Both the position numbers and the translations under genes were made by a program. The notes under the pieces were generated by a model that was not told the DNA's origin, searched no databases, and saw only the letters and a list, made by a program, of their open reading frames with translations. DNA of 20,674 nt from contig CATMRH010000010.1 of NCBI GenBank assembly GCA_950073955.1, positions 1-20,674 on the forward strand, read 5' to 3'. Below, one piece after another: positions 7,574 to 13,489 of this stretch (position 1 is its first letter; each line of letters opens with the position of its first letter). The stretch is from an uncultured archaeon. GTDB taxonomy: Archaea > Thermoproteota > Nitrososphaeria > Nitrososphaerales > Nitrosopumilaceae.

Positions 7574-8405
7574 AACAGTACAAGATATTCTAAATATGAA
7601 AAAAGAAAAGAAGAAAATTTCAGTAATTACAAGTTATGATTACACTCTGGCTTCTCTATGTGATAATTCAGGAATTGATGTATTGTTAGTTGGAGATAGT
7701 GCAGGTATGGTAATGCTTGGATATGAAAATACAATTCCTGTAACGATGGATCAAATGTGTATGTTTACAGAAGCAGTTAGTAGAGCAAGAAAGAATTCGT
7801 TATTGGTATCAGATTTACCATTTATGTCATACCAAGCAAGTATAGAAGATGCTATCAATAATTCGGGTAGACTAATCAAAGCAGGAGCTGATGCTGTAAA
7901 ACTTGAAGGTGGTTCAGTAATGGCTGAGACAATTAGTGCAATTGTGGATGTAGGAATTCCAGTAATGGGTCATATTGGATTACAACCTCAAACAACAGTG
8001 CTTTCACAGGGATACAAAGTACAAGGAAAAACAAAAGACACAGCAATGAGGTTAATTGAGGATGCAAAAGAGCTTGAAGAAGCAGGTGTGTTTAGTATTG
8101 CATTAGAAATGGTCACTCATGAGGTAGCAGAGATAATCTCTGAAACTGTTAGTATACCTACAATTGGAATTGGTTCAGGAGTAGGTTGTGATGGACAAGT
8201 ACTAGTTGTTCAAGATTTGTTAGGAATGTACGATAAGATAAAACCAAAATTTGCAAAAAGATACATGAATTTATCTGAAGATATTGTAAAATCACTTAAA
8301 ATTTTTAAAAAGGATGTGGAATCAGGTGTGTTTCCTGCAGCAGAGCACTGGTTCTCAATGAGTGAAGAAGAGTTAAAAAAATTACGTGAACAAATTGGTA
8401 GCTAA
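7566..8405 (+). CDS. panB: 3-methyl-2-oxobutanoate hydroxymethyltransferase (ketopantoate synthesis)
   Basis: A 279-residue PanB TIM-barrel enzyme that transfers a hydroxymethyl group from methylene-tetrahydrofolate or a tetrahydropterin to 2-ketoisovalerate, giving ketopantoate. Expected active-site positions are present: Mg-binding Asp44 (GDSAG), Asp83 (SDLPF) and Glu114 (KLEGG), Lys112, and the catalytic Glu181 (ALEMV). GHIGLQPQ is at 135-142. I chose TTG 7566 because of the ribosome binding site 8 nt upstream and because the first ten residues (HKTVQDILN) match the family N-terminus. It overlaps the preceding gene by 8 bases and the following gene by 20, implying coupled translation. Confidence 0.94.
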   Translation: MHKTVQDILNMKKEKKKISVITSYDYTLASLCDNSGIDVLLVGDSAGMVMLGYENTIPVTMDQMCMFTEAVSRARKNSLLVSDLPFMSYQASIEDAINNSGRLIKAGADAVKLEGGSVMAETISAIVDVGIPVMGHIGLQPQTTVLSQGYKVQGKTKDTAMRLIEDAKELEEAGVFSIALEMVTHEVAEIISETVSIPTIGIGSGVGCDGQVLVVQDLLGMYDKIKPKFAKRYMNLSEDIVKSLKIFKKDVESGVFPAAEHWFSMSEEELKKLREQIGS

Positions 8406-9648
8406 AAAGAAGATAAAGAAAAGAGAACATCCATCTTTAGATATTGTTAGTTCATATGGTGTAGAATTATCTGGAAAAAGAATTGTACTTTGTGTTGCAG
8501 GAAGTGTTGCAGCATACAAAGCAATTGAACTTGCAAGATTACTTATGAGACATGGAGCAGATGTGACATGTGTAACAAGTAATGCTGCTACAAAATTAAT
8601 ACAGCCTGATTATTTCAAATGGGCTACTGGAAATGAGGTAATTACAAAACTAACAGGTGAACTAGAACATATCAGATTAGCAGATTATAATCAATCAGAT
8701 CTAATAATTGTATATCCTGGTACTGCTAATACATTAGGAAAATTAGCAAATGGTATTGATGATACACCAATTTCTACTGTACTTACTGTAGGGTTTGGAT
8801 CAAAGATTCCAATTTTAATGTGTTTAGCGATGCATGATTCAATGTATGGGAATTTAGCTGTAAAAAAAAATATACAATTTCTAAAAAATAAAATTGAGTT
8901 TATTTCTCCTCAAATGATTGAAGGAAAAGCAAAAGCTCCAGAACCAGAAGATGTTTTAGAATATGTTCTAAAGAAATTTGGATTCTCATCAGCATTAAAG
9001 AATAAAAAAGTGTTAATGACTGCAGGACCAACAATTGAACATATAGATCCTGTTCGAGTAATTACAAATCAAAGTACAGGAAAAACAGGACTAAGTTTAG
9101 CGTCTGAATTAATTTCTGCAGGAGCCAAAGTTACTCTTGTTTATGGTCCTGGAGAAGAAAAACCCCCTAATGGTGCAAAGATTATCAATGTTTTATCTAG
9201 CAAAGAAATGCTCAATGCTGTTAAAACAGAATTAAAGAAAAAATTTGACATTGTAATAATGACTGCAGCAGTTGCAGATTACATCCCAACAAATCCAAGC
9301 AAGAAAAAGATCAAAAGTTCAAAAGATAAAATAGAAATTAGTCTCAAAAAAGCACCAAAAATTATAGATCAAATTAAAAAATTTCAAAAAAATGTATTGT
9401 TAGTAGGCTTCAAGGCAGAGACAAATCTAACAAAAAATCAATTAATCAAATCCGCTCAAAAAAAATTAAAAGAATCATCTTCAGATATGATAGTAGCAAA
9501 CGACATTGGTTCATCAAGATATAAGAAAAATCCTCAGAACAATCAGGTAATTATTGTAGATACTGAGAAAGTTGTTATGTCAAAATGGATGAATAAACAA
9601 AAAATTGCAAAGTTTATCAAAAAACAAATTGAACAAAAAATAAAATGA
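8386..9648 (+). CDS. coaBC: Bifunctional phosphopantothenoylcysteine decarboxylase / phosphopantothenate--cysteine ligase
   Basis: A 420-residue CoaBC (Dfp) protein. The N-terminal flavoprotein CoaC half (about 30-195) shows AGSVAAYKAIELARLL, the likely catalytic His95 (GELEHIRLAD), the PGTANTLGKLANGI loop at 111-124 and LAMHDSMYGN at 147-156. The C-terminal CoaB half (about 205-418) has TAGPTIEHIDPVRVITNQST at 212-231, TAAVADYIPTN and GFKAET. Together they convert 4'-phosphopantothenate, cysteine and a nucleotide to 4'-phosphopantetheine. The frame opens at GTG 8386, overlapping panB by 20 bases; TTG 8395 is an alternative. The first 28 residues are a basic extension before the flavodoxin-like fold. 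It ends in an ATGA overlap with the methyltransferase. Confidence 0.94.
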   Translation: MNKLVAKKKIKKREHPSLDIVSSYGVELSGKRIVLCVAGSVAAYKAIELARLLMRHGADVTCVTSNAATKLIQPDYFKWATGNEVITKLTGELEHIRLADYNQSDLIIVYPGTANTLGKLANGIDDTPISTVLTVGFGSKIPILMCLAMHDSMYGNLAVKKNIQFLKNKIEFISPQMIEGKAKAPEPEDVLEYVLKKFGFSSALKNKKVLMTAGPTIEHIDPVRVITNQSTGKTGLSLASELISAGAKVTLVYGPGEEKPPNGAKIINVLSSKEMLNAVKTELKKKFDIVIMTAAVADYIPTNPSKKKIKSSKDKIEISLKKAPKIIDQIKKFQKNVLLVGFKAETNLTKNQLIKSAQKKLKESSSDMIVANDIGSSRYKKNPQNNQVIIVDTEKVVMSKWMNKQKIAKFIKKQIEQKIK

Positions 9649-10487
9649 AACTCAAGCATTCTGAATACAAACAAAGAAACATGAAAATTTGGAACGAGGT
9701 TGCTCCTCGTTATCATAAAAGATGGGCAAGTGTAAGTGTAGGGCCATTTCAGAGCACTGCAAAATTAATAGAATTGGTAGATATCAACAAAGGTAACAAA
9801 GTTTTAGATCTTGCATGTGGTACAGGTGTAGTAACAAAAAAAATTCGAAGTAAGGTTGGTAATTCAGGATATGTTATAGGTGCTGATACTTCAATCACTG
9901 CAATTAAAATAGCAAAAAAGTGGAATGAAAGAAAATCAAATTTAGATTTTGTAAATATTGATGCAGAAAAGTTTTATTTTTCAAAAAAATTTGATGTTGT
10001 CACTTGTCAGTATGCATTGTTTTTTTTCCCAAGTGCCCAAAAAGCATTAAAAAATATGAGAAATAGCCTCAAAAAATCAGGCAAAATAGGAATTTCAGTT
10101 CATGGGAGTAAAGAGAGAGTTCCTTATTTTAGCAGTATTTTAGATTCAGTGACTCAATACATCCCAGATTATATCCCTCCTGGTGCACCAAATCTTGATA
10201 GATTTGGTACAAAATCTGCATTAAAAAAAGAGATCAGTAGAGCAGGATTCTCAAAAATATCTGTAAAAGAATTTGTTTTTCATTACAGTCCTGGAAAATT
10301 TGAAGATTATTGGAGAAATTATATCAAATACATTCCAAAACATCTAAAAGAAAAGCTAGATGGATTAGATTATTCAAAAAGAAAACAATTGAAACAATTA
10401 GTAAAAGAGAAAACAACTCTATACACAAAGAAAAATGGTGAAATTCTATTTCCATGGCAAGTTTTAATTTTAACTGCAAAATACTAG
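9645..10487 (+). CDS. Class I SAM-dependent methyltransferase (UbiE-like) in the CoA operon
   Basis: A 280-residue Rossmann-fold methyltransferase. Motif I is VLDLACGTGVVT at about 53-64, followed by the acidic ribose-binding residue in VIGADTS, then NIDAEKF and the motif IV region FDVVTCQYALFFFP. The C-terminal third (about 170-280) is a basic, aromatic-rich cap of the UbiE/arsenite-methyltransferase type and probably sets substrate choice. The ATG overlaps the coaBC stop in ATGA, so it is almost certainly co-translated with CoA genes, yet no methylation step is known in CoA synthesis. The substrate cannot be told from the sequence; operon membership may be conserved or incidental. A T8 run at 10020-10027 lies in frame. 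Confidence 0.85.
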   Translation: MKLKHSEYKQRNMKIWNEVAPRYHKRWASVSVGPFQSTAKLIELVDINKGNKVLDLACGTGVVTKKIRSKVGNSGYVIGADTSITAIKIAKKWNERKSNLDFVNIDAEKFYFSKKFDVVTCQYALFFFPSAQKALKNMRNSLKKSGKIGISVHGSKERVPYFSSILDSVTQYIPDYIPPGAPNLDRFGTKSALKKEISRAGFSKISVKEFVFHYSPGKFEDYWRNYIKYIPKHLKEKLDGLDYSKRKQLKQLVKEKTTLYTKKNGEILFPWQVLILTAKY

Positions 10488-10493
10488 AAAATC

Positions 10494-10497
10494 GGAG
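10494..10497 (+). promoter_or_regulatory. Shine-Dalgarno site of the 160-residue membrane protein
   Basis: GGAG lies 8 nt before ATG 10506, in the 18-base gap after the methyltransferase. It supports both the start codon and the reality of this unrecognised gene. Confidence 0.5.
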
Positions 10498-10505
10498 AGA
10501 TAGAA

Positions 10506-10988
10506 ATGGGTAAAGATCGAAAAGAGAAAGAAGAAAAACCAAAAAAGAATGATTTTAAAGCATTTCTTAAAAAAAGAGCACCAATTTATCTCGGTATAAT
10601 TGGATTGTTCATGTTATTTGTAGTTCCTGATTTAATGAAAGGGGATTTAGAGAGTAGTTTTCCAGAACTTTCATCTGAAGAACAACAAGTTGTTGATATC
10701 TTAATGGGGTATAATGGACCAAATGAATCTGGATTAACTGTAATGGATGCAATTTCAATGAAAATTAGCGAAGAATACCCAGATGAAAAAATTTATGACA
10801 ACAAAAAAACTAATGTAGAACTAACTGTATCAATTGTAGATTCAGAAGAGTATCAAGTTGTTTTGAATTTTGAGTCACATAAAGGAGAAATGAATTATAA
10901 TTGGAATGTAGATATGACTTCTGGAAAAATTACATCAAATAATCAAGAATCAAAATACATCATTAATTTAGTAGACTTTTATGATTAG
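10506..10988 (+). CDS. Unrecognised single-pass membrane protein
   Basis: I do not recognise this 160-residue protein. It has a strongly charged cytoplasmic N-terminus (1-25, Lys/Glu-rich), one transmembrane helix at about 27-43 (IYLGIIGLFMLFVVPDL), and an acidic domain of about 115 residues that should face outside. The end of that domain looks like beta strands (VELTVSIVDSEEYQVVLNFE, YNWNVDMTSGKI). A good ribosome binding site lies 8 nt before the ATG, and it is 18 bases after the methyltransferase, so it is the last gene of the CoA transcription unit. Its stop is 2 bases from the stop of the convergent M24 peptidase. No function is proposed. Confidence 0.7.
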   Translation: MGKDRKEKEEKPKKNDFKAFLKKRAPIYLGIIGLFMLFVVPDLMKGDLESSFPELSSEEQQVVDILMGYNGPNESGLTVMDAISMKISEEYPDEKIYDNKKTNVELTVSIVDSEEYQVVLNFESHKGEMNYNWNVDMTSGKITSNNQESKYIINLVDFYD

Positions 10989-10990
10989 GC

Positions 10991-12076
10991 TCAAATTGTA
11001 ACTAAATCTTTAGTAAATTTGTGCATTACAATTGGCAGATCTCTTACAATTAGTGAATCTTCTATTCTAATTCCAAATTTGTTTTCAATATAGATTCCCG
11101 GTTCTACAGTAATTGCCATATTTTCTTTTAATTTTGTATCACTTTTAGAAGAAACAGTTGGAAGTTCATGTACTTCTAATCCAATTCCATGACCAGTAGA
11201 ATGAATAAAGTATTGACCATAGTTTTTTTCTTCAATGTATTTTCTACATGCAGAATCTACATCTTTACAATCTACATTTAGTTTAACAGCTTTTAGACCA
11301 AGTTTTTGAGATTCTTTAACAATTTCATAAGCTTCATTTGCTTGAGTTGAAATTTTTCCAAGTGCAAATGTTCTAGTCGCATCAGAAACATATCCCTTGT
11401 ATCTTAATGTAAGATCAGTTACTACAAGATCACCATTTTTGAATTTTCTTTGACTAACTTGAGCATGTGGTAAAGCACCGTTAGGACCTCCAGCAATAAT
11501 TAGAGGGTTAAGTGTAGATTTGTATCCAGTATCAAACATTTGTTGTTCCATTGCATATTTCATCAAAATTGTTTGTAATTCTGATTCTTTTTGACCAACT
11601 TTCATCTTTTTTGAACAAATCTCAAACATTTCATCTATGATTTTAGAAGCTTTTTTGAGTATTTGGATTTCTTTTTCGTCTTTAATTATACGAGAATTAT
11701 AAAATGGCTCTGTAGATGATTTTATTTTTGGAATAGATTTCTTCAGAGACATCATAATAAAATAATTTTGGCAATCAGTACAAATACGATTTTTCTTTAT
11801 TTTTTCTATAAGCGATGAAATTAAGCCAGTTCCACGTTCTGCTGTAATTACATCACAGTCTTGAGATTCTCCTTTTGCTCTTCCCACTTCAAGTTCTGGA
11901 GCAATGATAGTTGTTTTTCCATTTTTTTCAAGTAATCCTACTGCCTCACCCCAAAATCCAGTCATGTAAAACAAATTTTCAGGCTCAAATGTAACTAGTG
12001 TATCACAATCGATCTTTTGGGCATATTTTAGAAGATTTTTTCTACGCTGTTTCACACACAAAAATCTCTGTTTCAC
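10991..12076 (-). CDS. M24 family metallopeptidase, Xaa-Pro dipeptidase/aminopeptidase-like
   Basis: A 361-residue pita-bread peptidase. An N-terminal creatinase-like domain (about 8-120) precedes the catalytic M24 domain, in which all five dinuclear-metal ligands are visible: Asp221 (VTDLTL), Asp232 (VSDATRTF), His296 (STGHGIGLEVHE), Glu325 (VEPGIYI) and Glu339 (RIEDSL). Family members remove or cleave N-terminal residues next to proline in the cytoplasm. The frame opens at GTG 12076, 26 bases from a TATA-like element, fitting a leaderless mRNA. A second in-frame GTG at 12055 lies in a repeat of the first and could be the true start. The gene is convergent with the CoA unit and divergent from the PP-loop gene. 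Confidence 0.9.
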   Translation of the reverse strand: MKQRFLCVKQRRKNLLKYAQKIDCDTLVTFEPENLFYMTGFWGEAVGLLEKNGKTTIIAPELEVGRAKGESQDCDVITAERGTGLISSLIEKIKKNRICTDCQNYFIMMSLKKSIPKIKSSTEPFYNSRIIKDEKEIQILKKASKIIDEMFEICSKKMKVGQKESELQTILMKYAMEQQMFDTGYKSTLNPLIIAGGPNGALPHAQVSQRKFKNGDLVVTDLTLRYKGYVSDATRTFALGKISTQANEAYEIVKESQKLGLKAVKLNVDCKDVDSACRKYIEEKNYGQYFIHSTGHGIGLEVHELPTVSSKSDTKLKENMAITVEPGIYIENKFGIRIEDSLIVRDLPIVMHKFTKDLVTI

Positions 12077-12077
12077 A
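12047..12077. repeat. 10-bp direct repeat duplicating the start region of the M24 peptidase gene
   Basis: CTGTTTCACA occurs at 12047-12056 and again at 12068-12077, a period of 21 bases or exactly seven codons. On the coding strand each copy contains GTGAAACAG, so the protein begins with M-K-Q-R-F-L-C followed by V-K-Q-R, and each copy supplies a possible GTG start. Confidence 0.7.
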
Positions 12078-12099
12078 ATTTATGTTTGATGTAAAGTTT

Positions 12100-12106
12100 G
12101 TATATG
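12100..12106. promoter_or_regulatory. Shared TATA element of the M24 peptidase / PP-loop divergent pair
   Basis: GTATATG sits at the midpoint of the 50-bp gap. The symmetric TATA core, centred near 12103, is about 26 bases from GTG 12076 on the minus strand and about 25 bases from ATG 12127 on the plus strand. It is thus correctly placed to give leaderless transcripts both ways. No second TATA-like element with suitable spacing is apparent. Confidence 0.5.
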
Positions 12107-12126
12107 GAAATTTAGATCGGATCTTT

Positions 12127-13137
12127 ATGACAGAAGAAAAGAAGAAGAAAGTAGTTGCATTACTGTCAGGAGGTTTAGATAGTCAACTTGCGATCAGAAT
12201 GATGCAAGAACAAGGTTTTGAAGTTTCAGCTGTTGCAATAAAGACACCCTTTTGTGATTTTGATTGTGGAAGAGGTTGTGGATTTGAAATTAGAGAAAGA
12301 GCTGATGATCTTAATATTAATTTAAAGACAGTTTATCTTGGTGATGAATACATTGAGATGTTAAAACATCCAAAACATGGAATCGGTGCTGGTTTTAATC
12401 CATGTGTTGATTGTAGAACAATGATGTTTGATGCAGCAAAAAAACACATGGAAGAAATTGGTGCAGAGTTTATTATTTCAGGTGAAGTATTAGGTCAACG
12501 TCCAATGAGTCAACATGCACCATCATTACATATTATTGAAAAAGAATCAAATTTAACTGGAAAAATTGTTAGACCGTTATCTGCTGGATTATTACCACCA
12601 ACAGATGCTGAAAAAGATGGTTTGATCAAAAGAGAAAATCTTGGAATGATTAAAGGAAGACAAAGAAAAATTCAAATACAAATGGCTAAAGAATATGGAA
12701 TTGAAAATCCACCAAATGCAGGTGGTGGTTGTTTATTAACAGAGCCACAATTTGGAATTAAAGCTAAAGATTTGTTTGATCATATGGAAACTCCAACAAT
12801 TAATGAAATTGATTTGTTAAAAATTGGAAGACATTTTAGATTAGATGAGAAAACAAAATTTGTTGTAGGAAGAAATAAAGATGAAAATGAAATGATTAAA
12901 GCATTAGCATTACCTGGTGATATTTTACTTGAAGCTAAAGATTACGTAGGACCAGTTTCAATTTTACGTGGTAAGAATGCAAAGTTACATGTAGAATTTG
13001 CATCAGCTGTAACTCTAAGATATTCAGATGCACCAAAAACTGAACACAGTATTGTTTCTGTTAAAAATAGAGATTCAACTGATGAAGTTAGTTCAGAATG
13101 TGCTAAAGAACAATCTTATATCAAATTTAGAATGTAG
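12127..13137 (+). CDS. Cysteine-rich PP-loop ATPase, tRNA-thiolase (MnmA/ThiI)-like
   Basis: From ATG 12127 this is a 336-residue protein. The frame is open back to 11998, but that part overlaps the divergent gene and looks non-coding, whereas ATG 12127 lies about 25 bases from a TATA element and 13 residues before the PP-loop. Features: PP-loop SGGLDS at 14-19 for tRNA or substrate adenylation; a Cys cluster CDFDCGRGC at 43-51; NPCVDC at 91-96; SGEVLGQRPMS near 118-128; and GGGC at 199-202. Cys96 and Cys202 occupy the positions of the two catalytic cysteines of MnmA. This suggests sulfur transfer to a tRNA base, perhaps with an Fe-S cluster. The exact substrate is unknown and older annotations call such proteins tRNA methyltransferases. 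Confidence 0.82.
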   Translation: MTEEKKKKVVALLSGGLDSQLAIRMMQEQGFEVSAVAIKTPFCDFDCGRGCGFEIRERADDLNINLKTVYLGDEYIEMLKHPKHGIGAGFNPCVDCRTMMFDAAKKHMEEIGAEFIISGEVLGQRPMSQHAPSLHIIEKESNLTGKIVRPLSAGLLPPTDAEKDGLIKRENLGMIKGRQRKIQIQMAKEYGIENPPNAGGGCLLTEPQFGIKAKDLFDHMETPTINEIDLLKIGRHFRLDEKTKFVVGRNKDENEMIKALALPGDILLEAKDYVGPVSILRGKNAKLHVEFASAVTLRYSDAPKTEHSIVSVKNRDSTDEVSSECAKEQSYIKFRM

Positions 13138-13143
13138 GCATGA

Positions 13144-13158
13144 AATTTTTTAAAAATT
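13144..13158 (+). promoter_or_regulatory. Probable TATA region of sepF
   Basis: AATTTTTTAAAAATT is an almost perfect A/T palindrome in the 73-base gap before sepF. The usual spacing predicts initiation near 13177 and a leader of about 33 nt, unusually long for this window. Confidence 0.4.
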
Positions 13159-13210
13159 AGTTAGAACTAAGGAAGAGTTTTTGTGGGAGTAGATCGCATT
13201 TTCGTCAAGG

Positions 13211-13489
13211 ATGCAAAAACAAGAAACCCCCACATATCTAAAGGCTATAACGATTAGAGACATTAGTGATGTTCATTCTATTAAAGAAGATATCAAAAAG
13301 GGTATGATTTTGATTCTAAGAGTTACACCGTTAGCACAAAAGGATGTAGATCAACTTCGGAAAGTAGTTGAAGAGTTGTATTCTATTGCAAAAGCTGCTG
13401 GTGCAGATATTGCAAGATTAGGAGAAGAGAGAATTATAGTTGCTCCACCGGGTATAAAGATCTGGAAACCAGAATATGATCTAAAATAA
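13211..13489 (+). CDS. sepF: Cell division protein SepF (short archaeal form)
   Basis: The 92-residue protein is almost entirely the SepF core: YLKAITIRDISDVHSIKEDI at the start, the GMILILRVTPL strand, a central helix KDVDQLRKVVEELYSIAKA, then GADIARLGEERIIVAPPGI. SepF polymerises on the membrane and anchors FtsZ; most FtsZ-bearing archaea have it. Usual homologues begin with an amphipathic membrane-targeting helix and a linker, which this protein lacks. The only in-frame residues upstream of ATG 13211 are six sense codons after a TAG at 13190, with no start codon. It overlaps the 3' end of the aCPSF1 gene by 9 bases. Confidence 0.9.
   Translation: MQKQETPTYLKAITIRDISDVHSIKEDIKKGMILILRVTPLAQKDVDQLRKVVEELYSIAKAAGADIARLGEERIIVAPPGIKIWKPEYDLK

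Noticed and set aside
8862..8870. A9 run in coaBC as a programmed slippage site
   Set aside because: The protein reads normally through it and no alternative frame product is evident; A-runs are expected in AT-rich Lys codons.
10020..10027. T8 run in the methyltransferase gene as a frameshift or terminator
   Set aside because: It encodes the Phe-Phe-Phe part of a plausible motif IV segment and the frame continues to a normal C-terminus.
11998..12126. 43-codon N-terminal extension of the PP-loop gene
   Set aside because: It overlaps the divergent M24 peptidase gene and its start, and the encoded residues do not resemble the family; ATG 12127 is correctly spaced from a TATA element.
13184..13258. 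Alternative GTG-started frame upstream of and into sepF, as a frameshifted N-terminus
   Set aside because: It gives 24 codons without an amphipathic membrane helix and ends at a TAG; no evidence of frameshift in sepF itself.
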